The notes beneath the pieces are model-generated. The model did no database searches. It had not been told where the DNA came from and saw only the letters and a program-made list of their open reading frames with translations. From assembly GCA_023266165.1 (NCBI GenBank), contig JAHFRR010000010.1, positions 1-19,463 of the forward strand: DNA of 19,463 nucleotides, read 5' to 3'. Source of the DNA: Thiotrichales bacterium (GTDB taxonomy: Bacteria > Pseudomonadota > Gammaproteobacteria > Francisellales > CACEW01). Shown here piece by piece: positions 1 to 7,802 of the stretch. Numbering within the stretch: the stretch's first letter is position 1; each line of letters opens with the position of its first letter. A program made the translations under genes and the position numbers.

Positions 1-45
1 ATCGCAAGATTCCCCTTTTTGCTTCTGAAGGCTTTTTCAAACTGC

Positions 46-90
46 ACCCTCCACCCTAACCCTCCTCCGCAAGGGAGGAGGGAATAAGAA
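46..90. repeat. GC-rich palindromic intergenic repeat, copy 1
   Basis: A perfect 9-base inverted repeat lies at 60-68 and 74-82 (CCCTCCTCC against GGAGGAGGG) around a GCAAG loop. It is preceded by a C-rich stretch of the CACCCTCCACCCTAAC type and followed by GGAATAAGAAAG. The layout matches short palindromic elements that are dispersed between genes in many proteobacteria. A related, damaged copy lies at 127-157. It sits beyond the last gene of the minus-strand run, so it could act as a transcript-end hairpin, but no clear T-run follows it on either strand. Confidence 0.6.
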
Positions 91-126
91 AGCCTTGCCA
101 ATTCAATAGGTTAGAAAGATGTGTGC

Positions 127-157
127 ATGCCGTAGCCCGCAAGGGGGAGAGGGGACA
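127..157. repeat. GC-rich palindromic intergenic repeat, copy 2 (partial)
   Basis: The core CCCGCAAGGGGGAGAGGGG followed by ACAAGAAA resembles the right arm and flank of the copy at 46-90 (GCAAGGGAGGAGGG then AATAAGAAA). The left arm is mostly missing, with only the GCCC next to the loop remaining. It looks like a decayed or truncated member of the same dispersed repeat family. No gene is visible from 1 to 222, and these two elements are all I see in that stretch. Confidence 0.5.
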
Positions 158-222
158 AGAAATTATGATGCGAAAGTTTTTTATTTTTTAGAATTACCCA
201 CTCAAAACGACATAGACCCACT

Positions 223-969
223 TTAAGCTCGATAGTCTTGAATGACCGCAAGCACCTGGGTTTGGATGGTCTCAAGGTGTGGATGGGTTTTTGAGATCCA
301 GAGCTTGATGTCAATAAACGGTGCATGTGCGCGATAGCCGAAGGTGAGGCCAAAGGGTTCCCCTAAAGCATCCAGTTGTTCTGCGATCAACGCTTCTGAG
401 ACCCCTGTCACGCGCCAGGTCAATATTCTATGATCTGAGAAATACCCTAACGCTTCTAAGTGAGAGAGCACTTGGGTTTCAAATAAGGGCAATGCTTCAT
501 GTGGAGGGCCTGGCAAGACAAAAAAATCGTGTGACTCTGTTGTGAGATAAAACCCCCAGGCAGTGCCGTTTGGGTTTTCCAATAAGAGGGCTTTTTCAGG
601 GAAATACGCCTGACGGCGATTGGTCTCTGGGATGTTGAGATATCGAGGCTGCAAGCGTTTGACAATGGCATTCCAGGCGGCGTGTGAAAAAATCAGATCT
701 TGACCGACATGCTGGGCGATAACCTCTCGTGTGCAATCATCAGATGTGGGCCCAAGGCCCCCTGTGATGAGGATCCCCTGATGATGGGCGCTGAGAAACT
801 GGAGTGACTGTGCCAAATGGGCAGGCGTGTCATCACAGACCAGGTGCTCACCGAGCTTCGCGCCGTGCGCTTGAAGCATAGCCGCCATTTTGGGCGTGTT
901 GGTATTGATGACCTCACCGCTGACAAGCTCTGAACCTGTTGCTAAAAAGCCGATGCGATGAGGCTGCAT
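223..969 (-). CDS. CinA-like molybdopterin-binding domain protein (COG1058), stand-alone N-terminal form
   Basis: A 248-residue protein made of a MoaB/Mog-like (MoCF_biosynth) fold. Visible motifs are TGSELVSGEVINTN at residues 11-24, ITGGLGPTSDD at 68-78, ENPNGTAWGF at 131-140 and LPGPPHE at 152-158, all typical of the CinA N-terminal half. The C-terminal PncC-type nicotinamide-nucleotide amidase half of full CinA (about 400 residues) is absent. In the CinA family this N-terminal domain is associated with nucleotide pyrophosphatase activity (ADP-ribose or NAD-related). Whether this protein has that activity is inference. I chose the ATG at 969 over an upstream in-frame start at 1056 because the family begins just before RIGFLATGSEL and because the longer form would overlap wzc by 83 bases. 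The wzc stop lies only 4 bases upstream, so it is the last gene of the run. Confidence 0.85.
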   Translation of the reverse strand: MQPHRIGFLATGSELVSGEVINTNTPKMAAMLQAHGAKLGEHLVCDDTPAHLAQSLQFLSAHHQGILITGGLGPTSDDCTREVIAQHVGQDLIFSHAAWNAIVKRLQPRYLNIPETNRRQAYFPEKALLLENPNGTAWGFYLTTESHDFFVLPGPPHEALPLFETQVLSHLEALGYFSDHRILTWRVTGVSEALIAEQLDALGEPFGLTFGYRAHAPFIDIKLWISKTHPHLETIQTQVLAVIQDYRA

Positions 970-973
970 GGTG

Positions 974-3259
974 TTAGCTTTTCTCAGGTGTGCTGTCTTG
1001 CTGTTCTTGTAACGCCGCTTCTGCTTGAGAGCGTTTCGAAGAATATCGATACGCATATTGATAGCGATTGCTGAGTGCGCTGTTGGAGAGCTTAATCAGG
1101 TTAAAGACACAGCCTGTGATATCCAATCCAGCTTTTTCATATCGAGCTTGCGTCAATTGCAATTCTTTCTCATCATGCATGCCATACGCCATGACCAGGA
1201 GCCTTACGCCCGCAAGCTTGCCAATGATGAAGGCATCTGTGACGGCCAGTACAGGCGCGGTATCAATGATCACGACGTCATACTGTTGTTTTAAGAAAGC
1301 AAGAATGTCTTCAAAGTTTTTACTCATTAAGACTTGCGTATGCCGTTTGGGGAGGCGACCTGTGGGGATAAAGTCGAGGTTTTGAATGCGCGTATGATGG
1401 ATACACTCATCGACTTTTGCTGTTCCTGCCAAAAGATCACAAAGACCTGGGTATCTGACATCTTTGAAATATTGATAAATATCCCCTTTACGAATATCAC
1501 CATCGATTAAGAGCACGCGCTTGTTGGCTTCTGCGAGCGCTGCGGCGGCATTCACGGAGACAAAAGATTTTCCGACGTTTGGGATAGGCCCGCTGATGGC
1601 AATGACATTGTTATCGGTTTTGGCCAGCTCAAAAATCAAATTGGTGCGCAGGCTTCTGAAGCTTTCAACGGTGACATCATGGGAGTCTAGCTCTTCTAAG
1701 ACAGACAAGTGTTTGACAGAGCCGCGTGCAAATTTCTGAAGCTGTTTGTATTGCGCTTTGCATTGATGCATGGTGCCAAACACGGGGAGGCCATATTTAT
1801 TTTCAATAATCTCAGGATCTTCAATGCCCCGAAAGAGATATTGACGGACAAACACGCCCATGATACTCAGTAAAGCGCCCAAGAGTGCAAAGAGGGTCAG
1901 CAGCATGGAGGCGGGCTTATTGATGTTTTGATAGGGCACAAAGGCGTCATCAATGATTTGGACATCCCCAATCGTCCCCTCTTTCAGTAATTCAAACTGC
2001 TGAAGATTGCCCAACAGCTTGGTGTAAACAGCGTTTTGAACCGTGACATTGCGGGTCAGTTGCATCAAGGTTTGATCGGCTGAGGGCAAGGTTTTGGTCT
2101 GGGCTATTAATTTTTGTTTTTGGGTTTCCAACGCTTGAATCTGTGTGGTCAAAGACTGGATCTCATAGCTTTTATTGGTGTATTGAGATTCAAGGCTTTG
2201 ACGTTGTACGCGTAGGGTTGTGATTTGAGACTGGAGGCTTGATAAGCCCTGGAGCATTGCAGTGCCTTGCGCGGTGATGTCAATATTGCCAGAGCTGGCG
2301 CGATAGGCATTGAGGGCGCTTTCTGCCAAAATCAATTTGTTTTCAACAGCAGGGATTTGGGCTTTCAGAAACGAGAGGGTTTTGGCTGCTTGCTCCGATT
2401 TTTGATGGATACTCTCATTTTGCGCGCTGTTATCCAGGGCATCGAGCACCTCAGCGATCTGAGTAGGGTTTTCGCCCTCAAGGCTGAGAGAGAGCAAGGA
2501 GGCCATCTTATTGACCTGCTGGATTTTGATCATATGCCCAAGCGCGGTGAGCGTATTCATTTCTCGCGCTTTCACCAGCATAAACTGAGTGCCTGGATTG
2601 GCTTTGAGAGAAGCGACTGTGAGACTCAGCAGATGACCGTTGTGTAATACCCGTATCAGAGGGATTCCAACGTGGCCTGTCCCCAAGATCTTGCCTTGAA
2701 AGCTAACCGTATAAGCGCCCAGCTTGCCTGCTGTCAGAGTAAAGGGATGATCTTGCAGATCGGCAGGCACTTCAAAGTGGTTGACAGTCAATTTTGCGCC
2801 GCCCCAATTATAGCGACTGAACCCAAAGCGTGCGGGGGCAACTTGATTGGGGTGCAGGGTCTCAAACGAGCGTGCCATATGCCCGCCAATCCCCGGGAAA
2901 TACAGGGGAGTGATGCTCAGATCCAGGTGCAGCTGCTGGATCACAGGAGAGAGCACCGCGCGGGATTTGAGAATCTGAGATTCCGTGGATACCGGGTCGG
3001 TGCGACTGAACCCACCAAACATCGCCGCGTTGGCCAATACGCTGCTTTCCAGAGCATTACTGCTTTTATTGGACACGCTGATCAAGGAGTTGGTTTGATA
3101 CATGGGGGTGCGCAAGGCACAGTAAATGCCGCCTACGATCACAAAGATCAGCATGGTGCCCAAGATAAACCATTTGGCATTGAGAATAGTACCAATCAGG
3201 GTTTTGAGATCAATGACTTCATCATCAGCCTGGGGGAGGTGTTTAGGGGTGTCTAGCAT
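974..3259 (-). CDS. wzc: Wzc-like tyrosine autokinase / polysaccharide co-polymerase
   Basis: A 761-residue inner-membrane protein that controls capsule or exopolysaccharide polymerisation and export. From the ATG, a first membrane segment lies at about 29-48. A long periplasmic region with coiled coil follows, with a GNVR-like part near 408-442. A second membrane segment is at about 451-471. The cytoplasmic BY-kinase domain shows the ExxRxxR oligomerisation motif (ESFRSLR, about 532-538), Walker A GPIPNVGKS (557-565), Walker A' VLLIDGDIRKG (582-592) and Walker B VVIIDTAP (662-669). A C-terminal cluster of tyrosines (733, 735, 737, 739) is the expected autophosphorylation tail. A TTG 36 bases upstream (3295) would also be in frame and would overlap wza. 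I prefer the ATG at 3259 with TAAGGA at 3270-3275. Wzb, encoded two genes upstream, should dephosphorylate it, and Wza should be its outer-membrane partner. Confidence 0.93.
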   Translation of the reverse strand: MLDTPKHLPQADDEVIDLKTLIGTILNAKWFILGTMLIFVIVGGIYCALRTPMYQTNSLISVSNKSSNALESSVLANAAMFGGFSRTDPVSTESQILKSRAVLSPVIQQLHLDLSITPLYFPGIGGHMARSFETLHPNQVAPARFGFSRYNWGGAKLTVNHFEVPADLQDHPFTLTAGKLGAYTVSFQGKILGTGHVGIPLIRVLHNGHLLSLTVASLKANPGTQFMLVKAREMNTLTALGHMIKIQQVNKMASLLSLSLEGENPTQIAEVLDALDNSAQNESIHQKSEQAAKTLSFLKAQIPAVENKLILAESALNAYRASSGNIDITAQGTAMLQGLSSLQSQITTLRVQRQSLESQYTNKSYEIQSLTTQIQALETQKQKLIAQTKTLPSADQTLMQLTRNVTVQNAVYTKLLGNLQQFELLKEGTIGDVQIIDDAFVPYQNINKPASMLLTLFALLGALLSIMGVFVRQYLFRGIEDPEIIENKYGLPVFGTMHQCKAQYKQLQKFARGSVKHLSVLEELDSHDVTVESFRSLRTNLIFELAKTDNNVIAISGPIPNVGKSFVSVNAAAALAEANKRVLLIDGDIRKGDIYQYFKDVRYPGLCDLLAGTAKVDECIHHTRIQNLDFIPTGRLPKRHTQVLMSKNFEDILAFLKQQYDVVIIDTAPVLAVTDAFIIGKLAGVRLLVMAYGMHDEKELQLTQARYEKAGLDITGCVFNLIKLSNSALSNRYQYAYRYSSKRSQAEAALQEQQDSTPEKS

Positions 3260-3287
3260 GGTTTTATGGTCCTTAAGCTCAAAAAAA

Positions 3288-4535
3288 TTATTCAATCAGG
3301 GATTTGGTGTACACAGCCGTTTGTAGGCTAGGAGTGACTTGACCCAAGAGATCGTTGAAGGTCTCTAAGGGTGATGTCGAGATAAAGACGACATCTTCAG
3401 GTTTCAACTGAAAATCGCCTGCTAAGCTCAAGGCATCGGGAGATTGCATATTGAGAGAGTAAATCTGCGGATTTTGCTGATAATTGCGAATGACGTAGGT
3501 GTACTCAGGGTCTGATCCTTCTGTTAACCCTGAGGCATCGCCCACAGCCTCTTTGAGAGACATTTCCCCATCGACCATATTATACGGGCCAGGGAGGGTG
3601 ACAGATCCTAAAATAAAGACGCGATAGAGATTATTATTGGGGACATGGACGATATCATCGTTCTCTAAAATCCAGTTATCTGAAGTGCCATTGGGGGCTT
3701 GCAGATTATTGAGATCCACGGTGGTGGTGGTGTGATCTCGTGTGATGCTGACATGACTGATGTCGGCACATAAACTGGTGTTGCCTGCGGTACCAACGCC
3801 TGTACTTGCGCCGCAAAGCACGGGCCCACCGGCTTGGGTGACAGCATCGAGCACCGTGAGAGGGACATTGCTGATGGGAATCATCGCACTGGTTTTAACA
3901 GCCCCTGTGACCTCAACCTGCTGGCTTCTGAAGGCGGCGATGGTTAGAGAGACTTGTGGGTTTTTCATGAAGACAGACAAGTGGTTGCTCATCACTTGTC
4001 GTGCTTGATTGGCTGTCAATCCTGCCAGATGAATCATGCCCAAATAGGGGTAGTAAACGTTGCCTTGGCTATCTACCGTCAAGATCTGCCCGCTTTGGGT
4101 GAGTCCGGCGCTTTGACCACTCAGATCTACCGCGTTGGTGTTAGGCGCACCTGAAGTGCTGAGGGTGGGTGCACTCATCATTTGCGGCGTCCAGACAGTG
4201 ATCTGAATCATGTCTTGAGGGCCAATATGATAGCTGTATTGAGACGGATGTGTGGTGAAACCTTGGGGCGCGTGATAATTTTTCGCGGCTAAGGCTTGAA
4301 TGATGCGCGCTTCTTCGGTTTGTTGCTGAATCAGTTGTGCGGTGATGGGGGTGATGCTGGGGGTGACGATTTGGCCTGTGGCATTCACGGTGGGCGTGAG
4401 ATTTTGGGTATTCATGCGCATGCCAGGGATCGCGCAACCTGTGAGTAGCAGACTGGAGCCAAGAGCAGCCATACAGGCTATACGTGAGAGTTTGAGAGCA
4501 AAAGTAGAAGCAGAAGGCGTGCGCGGTAATGTCAT
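3288..4535 (-). CDS. wza: Wza-like outer-membrane polysaccharide export lipoprotein
   Basis: A 415-residue lipoprotein, somewhat longer than E. coli Wza (379). The N-terminus has basic residues, a hydrophobic core and a lipobox LLTGC with the lipidated cysteine at residue 34. The poly_export domain is marked by YHIGPQDMIQITVW at 102-115, followed by two SLBB-like regions starting near 205 (QVEVTGAVK) and 309 (VFILGSVTLPGPY). By family, eight copies form the outer-membrane channel for capsule or exopolysaccharide and dock on Wzc. AGGAA at 4544-4548 sits 8 bases before the ATG. The gene lies between wzb (21-base gap) and wzc (28-base gap to its ATG), the normal companions. The segment between the poly_export motif and the next domain (about 120-150) is Ser/Thr/Gly-rich and may be a lineage insertion. 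Confidence 0.93.
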   Translation of the reverse strand: MTLPRTPSASTFALKLSRIACMAALGSSLLLTGCAIPGMRMNTQNLTPTVNATGQIVTPSITPITAQLIQQQTEEARIIQALAAKNYHAPQGFTTHPSQYSYHIGPQDMIQITVWTPQMMSAPTLSTSGAPNTNAVDLSGQSAGLTQSGQILTVDSQGNVYYPYLGMIHLAGLTANQARQVMSNHLSVFMKNPQVSLTIAAFRSQQVEVTGAVKTSAMIPISNVPLTVLDAVTQAGGPVLCGASTGVGTAGNTSLCADISHVSITRDHTTTTVDLNNLQAPNGTSDNWILENDDIVHVPNNNLYRVFILGSVTLPGPYNMVDGEMSLKEAVGDASGLTEGSDPEYTYVIRNYQQNPQIYSLNMQSPDALSLAGDFQLKPEDVVFISTSPLETFNDLLGQVTPSLQTAVYTKSLIE

Positions 4536-4556
4536 GAATCTATTTCCTGATATTTT

Positions 4557-5018
4557 TCATTTTTGAGGAGAGGGCCAAAACTGATTGAGCCAGTCCAGCG
4601 AGCAATCATAAACAGATTTGAACATTTGTTCAAACGCGTACACGGGTTTAAGATAGGGGTCTGGAATATCTTTTTCTCGAAACTTGCCTAAGCGATGGAT
4701 TTTGCCGCGTGCAAACGGAAAATTTGTCTCCAATTGCTTTTGCTGAAAGAGCTCCATCACGAGAATCAGATCATGTTGAAACAAATGATGTTCTTCCAGC
4801 TGCATCGCCCGATGGGCACTCAAATCATAGCCGTGTACCTGAGAAATCTTGACAGATAAAGGATCTGCGGCATTCCCTGTCAAGGCTGCCATACCTGCAG
4901 AGGCCACTGTGCATTCGGGATAATATTTTTCAAAATGGGCTTTGAAAATTGCTTCCGCAATTGGGCTTCTGCAAATATTGCCGATGCAGACGATCAAAGG
5001 TTGGTGAAAAGAGGTCAT
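4557..5018 (-). CDS. wzb: Wzb-like low molecular weight protein-tyrosine phosphatase
   Basis: A 153-residue cytosolic phosphatase. The P-loop CIGNICRSP carries the nucleophile Cys11 and Arg17 (C-X5-R-S), and the general-acid Asp120 lies in IPDPYLKP. The length and both motifs match the low molecular weight PTP family. Its place directly before wza and wzc marks it as the cognate phosphatase of the Wzc kinase, which resets the phosphorylation cycle that controls polysaccharide chain export. GGAG sits 6 bases before the ATG. A 70-base gap separates it from ubiJ. No terminator is visible there, so it is probably read from the rlmI promoter. A TAGAAT that could serve as a -10 lies in the gap, but it has no convincing -35. 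Confidence 0.93.
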   Translation of the reverse strand: MTSFHQPLIVCIGNICRSPIAEAIFKAHFEKYYPECTVASAGMAALTGNAADPLSVKISQVHGYDLSAHRAMQLEEHHLFQHDLILVMELFQQKQLETNFPFARGKIHRLGKFREKDIPDPYLKPVYAFEQMFKSVYDCSLDWLNQFWPSPQK

Positions 5019-5088
5019 GTCAGGCTCCGCAGTTTTGGTAATTCTAGGCTATTTTGAGGGTTTGTACCAGGAGATTCGAGTCGCTTGT

Positions 5089-5706
5089 TCAGTTTTTTTT
5101 GATCTCGCTGATGTGACGCACCCGAGCTTCCAAGCGATCTAAGTGCTCTCTCATGTGTTGGAGATCCTGATAGAAATCTTCTATTCGCGCCTTGCTGGGC
5201 AAGAGATTGGCTTCTTCTTGCAGCCATTCCGGGAGATCTTGCTTGGTCGCATGGAGATGGCGTTTTGCGAGGGTTTTGACGGATTTGAACGGCAGGATCA
5301 ACGCCCGAGCGAGGGTTGGGCTCATATGTTTTGCCAGGGCAACCTCCAGATCCATATCCAGTTGTTTGAAGAAGGTTTGATAGGCATCCAGCGTGTGTAT
5401 CTGCCCGGAAATCTGGATTTGACTGCTCATCAGGGCTGCAGGCAGGGAGTTAGCAAAAACCAGGGGAAAGAGATCTGCCATTTTGCCTTGAATAAAGGTG
5501 GGTGCGCGATCCTCGCTTTTTAAAGAGAGTTTGAATTGAGCGGGGTGATCTTGAGGTGTGAGGGTGAGCGTCAAGCGCCAATCTTCTAAGACCAGGGAAA
5601 GGGGCTTGTTTAACAAGGGTTGCATCAGGGTTTCGTGCTCCAGATCCAGAGCGATATGTTGATTGATGACCCGCTCGAGGGTCTTCACCATCAAGGACTT
5701 CATCAT
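5089..5706 (-). CDS. ubiJ: UbiJ, ubiquinone biosynthesis accessory factor (SCP2 domain)
   Basis: A 205-residue protein with an SCP2-like lipid-binding region (about 18-115) and a C-terminal amphipathic helix (about 172-200) containing FYQDLQHMREHLDRLEARV. That helix is very characteristic of UbiJ. In E. coli, UbiJ with UbiK helps to organise the soluble Ubi complex and binds lipid intermediates of ubiquinone synthesis. The ATG at 5704-5706 overlaps the ubiE TGA as ATGA, indicating translational coupling, and AAGGGG lies 8 bases upstream inside ubiE. A second ATG directly follows the first. UbiB, the usual next gene in gammaproteobacteria, is not downstream, and wzb takes its place. Confidence 0.88.
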   Translation of the reverse strand: MMKSLMVKTLERVINQHIALDLEHETLMQPLLNKPLSLVLEDWRLTLTLTPQDHPAQFKLSLKSEDRAPTFIQGKMADLFPLVFANSLPAALMSSQIQISGQIHTLDAYQTFFKQLDMDLEVALAKHMSPTLARALILPFKSVKTLAKRHLHATKQDLPEWLQEEANLLPSKARIEDFYQDLQHMREHLDRLEARVRHISEIKKN

Positions 5707-6455
5707 GGCTTATACCCCTTATGCAGCGCCACGATCCCGGCACTGAGATTATGGACGGAGACTTTTGCAAACCCCGCCTGTTCCATCATGGTTGTGAGGG
5801 TCGCTTGATCTGGGTGTTTGCGGATAGATTCTGCCAGATATTGATAGCTTTTCTCATCTTTGGCGATCCATTTCCCGAGTTTAGGCAATAGATGAAAAGA
5901 GTAAGCATCATAGATTTTTTCGAGAAGAGGGGATGTGGGCTTTGAAAATTCCAGTACCAAGAGTCTGCCGCCTGGTTTTAAGCAGCGGCACATCTCTCTC
6001 AGTGCCTGATCTTTATCCGTCACATTGCGAAGCCCAAAGCCAATAGTGATGCAGTCAAAGGTCTGATCTGGAAATGGGAGGGCTTCAACATCGATCAAGG
6101 CATACTCGATGGGTTTTAAAACTCCTTGGTTTTCAAGCTTTTCACGCCCTTGTTCCAACATGCTGGGATTGATGTCAGATAAAATCACACGACCTGTTTT
6201 GCCCACCTGCCCAGCCAGGCCCAGTGCCAAGTCTCCTGTGCCTCCTGCGCAATCCAGCGCCCATTCTCCTGGTTTTAGTCCTGTCTGGCTTAAAGCGAAG
6301 TGCTTCCAGAGGCGATGCAGCCCTAAAGACATCACGTCATTCATCAGGTCATAGCGTGAAGCCACAGAATGAAAGACTTCCGCGACTTTGTCTTTTTTAG
6401 CAGACCAGGGGACTTCTTCAAAGCCAAAGTGTGTTTTTGTATCGGGATCTGACAT
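5703..6455 (-). CDS. ubiE: UbiE, ubiquinone/menaquinone biosynthesis C-methyltransferase
   Basis: A 250-residue class I SAM-dependent methyltransferase that adds the C-methyl group to the demethylated benzoquinol (and, where present, demethylmenaquinol) ring. The expected N-terminus is present (THFGFEEVPWSAK), as are motif I LDCAGGTGDL at about 67-76, the acidic SDIN at 93-96 for the SAM ribose, and the UbiE signature GFGLRNVTD at 139-147. Length is normal for the family. The start is 21 bases after the rlmI stop with only a purine-rich AGAGAA in front, so the initiation signal is modest. The 3' end overlaps ubiJ. Confidence 0.96.
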   Translation of the reverse strand: MSDPDTKTHFGFEEVPWSAKKDKVAEVFHSVASRYDLMNDVMSLGLHRLWKHFALSQTGLKPGEWALDCAGGTGDLALGLAGQVGKTGRVILSDINPSMLEQGREKLENQGVLKPIEYALIDVEALPFPDQTFDCITIGFGLRNVTDKDQALREMCRCLKPGGRLLVLEFSKPTSPLLEKIYDAYSFHLLPKLGKWIAKDEKSYQYLAESIRKHPDQATLTTMMEQAGFAKVSVHNLSAGIVALHKGYKP

Positions 6456-6476
6456 TTTTTTCTCTGTTGTTAGGTT

Positions 6477-7718
6477 TTAGTGAATCACGAGAAGAATTCC
6501 ATGGAGATATTGCCCTTCTGGAAAAGCAGGTAAGGTTGGATGGTCAGGGGCAGCGCCGAGATATTTTAAAATCTGGATCGAACGTTTGAGCGAGGTACCG
6601 ACGTTGCGCAGCATCTCAACCCAATGCGCTTGGCTGATGGCCGATGAGCACGAGCAGGTCAACAGAAAACTCCCGGGCTTCATGGCTTCTAGCACTTGAC
6701 GATGCAGGTTTTGGGCATAGCGCATAGCCTGGGAGAGATGCGTTCGGGAGGGCACCAGCTTGGGAGGGTCTAAAATCACAAGATCATAGTCTCGCGCTTC
6801 GGCAAGCGCTTGGGTGGCATCTCGGCATTGAAATTCTATCTGGGAGAGCTGGTTAAGCGTGGCATGGTTTTTGGCAGATTCAATGGCAGAGGCTGAGCTG
6901 TCGATCCCCAACACATAGCGGGCGCCCGCTTGGGCGGCATGGAGCGCAAATCCCCCCACATAGCAGTAAAGGTCTAGCACGCGCTTGCCTTGAGCCAGTT
7001 TGGCAATCTCAACGCGGTTCTCTCTTTGGTCGAAGAAAAATCCTGTTTTTTGGGAGCGCCCGAAATCAATCTGGTAGATCAGGCCGGATTCTCGAATTTG
7101 ATGGATCTGCTGAGTGTGTTGGACAGGGGGGGATAAGGCAGGTGCGTCTGCATGCGATGCAGCGATCCAGCCATCTTGCAGTAGAGATTTTTCTTGGGGC
7201 CTCCAGAGTAAGGTTTTTAGGCCTGTATGAAACTGCAATCTTTCAGAGATCAGGTTTTTGTAGGCTTCCACCCAATATGCTGAGCTTGAAATGACGAGGA
7301 TCTCGCCGTAGAGATCTACCGTCAGCCCCGATAAACCATCGCCTTCGCTGTTGATCAGGCGATAGGCCTGCGTGTCTGGATTGGGGAGGTTCAGGTGTGT
7401 TCTGAGTTGAATGGCTTGTTGAATACGGCGATCGAGAATCTCAGGGAGTGTTTTGAGATTTTCACTCATGCGCGACAGCATGCGTACACGATAAAGCGAG
7501 GTGGCATTATAGATGCCAACCCCAATGGGCACATGGGCCGCATCTTCAACGAGCACCAGCTCTCCAGAGACAGGTGTTTCTTGGGGTGCGTGATTTGGGT
7601 CAAACGCTTTTTGAAACACCCAAGGGTGCCCTGCCCAGACAGGTTGCGCTTTGCTTTTTAAGAGCGTCAGCGTTTTTAAATTTGTTTTCACATCGAGCGT
7701 TTTATCATGGATTTGCAT
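6477..7718 (-). CDS. rlmI: RlmI-like 23S rRNA m5C methyltransferase
   Basis: A 413-residue class I SAM-dependent methyltransferase of the RlmI/RlmK family, which methylates C5 of cytosine 1962 of 23S rRNA in E. coli. An N-terminal PUA-like RNA-binding domain (about 13-90) has the typical VWAGHPWVFQKAF. The EEHD-like middle region and QKTGFFFDQRENR at 223-235 follow, then SAM motif I DLYCYVGGFALHAA (249-262). DPPKLVPS (317-324) and the TCSCSS stretch (354-359), which holds the candidate catalytic cysteine, complete the domain. TTGAGG lies 5 bases before the ATG. As first gene of the minus-strand run it follows a promoter whose -10 is about 30 bases upstream. Confidence 0.92.
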   Translation of the reverse strand: MQIHDKTLDVKTNLKTLTLLKSKAQPVWAGHPWVFQKAFDPNHAPQETPVSGELVLVEDAAHVPIGVGIYNATSLYRVRMLSRMSENLKTLPEILDRRIQQAIQLRTHLNLPNPDTQAYRLINSEGDGLSGLTVDLYGEILVISSSAYWVEAYKNLISERLQFHTGLKTLLWRPQEKSLLQDGWIAASHADAPALSPPVQHTQQIHQIRESGLIYQIDFGRSQKTGFFFDQRENRVEIAKLAQGKRVLDLYCYVGGFALHAAQAGARYVLGIDSSASAIESAKNHATLNQLSQIEFQCRDATQALAEARDYDLVILDPPKLVPSRTHLSQAMRYAQNLHRQVLEAMKPGSFLLTCSCSSAISQAHWVEMLRNVGTSLKRSIQILKYLGAAPDHPTLPAFPEGQYLHGILLVIH

Positions 7719-7749
7719 GCAGGCCTCAAAATTTTAATCTCAGGGCGAG

Positions 7750-7778
7750 AGTATATGATAAAAAAGGGGGAATGTCTT
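7750..7778 (-). promoter_or_regulatory. sigma70-like promoter for the rlmI run
   Basis: Read on the minus strand, a -35 AAGACA (7773-7778, four of six to consensus) is separated by exactly 17 bases from a -10 TATACT (7750-7755, five of six). The start of transcription would fall near 7742, leaving a leader of about 25 bases before the rlmI ATG. No other candidate of this quality is visible within the run, so it probably drives all seven genes. Confidence 0.65.
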
Positions 7779-7802
7779 GGGGGTTATGAAGGGGGTTATG
7801 AA
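7779..7802. repeat. 12-base tandem repeat abutting the rlmI -35 box
   Basis: Two exact head-to-tail copies of GGGGGTTATGAA lie at 7779-7790 and 7791-7802. They end directly at the -35 hexamer of the rlmI promoter. A period of 12 bases places the copies on roughly the same helical face. It may be an activator or repressor site, or simply a recent slippage duplication. Confidence 0.8.

Noticed and set aside
1..222. Search for a gene, tRNA or other RNA at the left edge
   Set aside because: I see only the two palindromic repeat copies. No coding frame or cloverleaf pattern is convincing.
3260..3295. TTG start for wzc at 3295
   Set aside because: It overlaps the end of wza and lacks a better ribosome binding site. 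The ATG at 3259 has TAAGGA upstream and still leaves the whole first membrane segment.
5015..5227. 70-residue minus-strand open frame between wzb and ubiJ
   Set aside because: It overlaps the end of ubiJ out of frame, has a composition unlike a real protein and shows no family signature.
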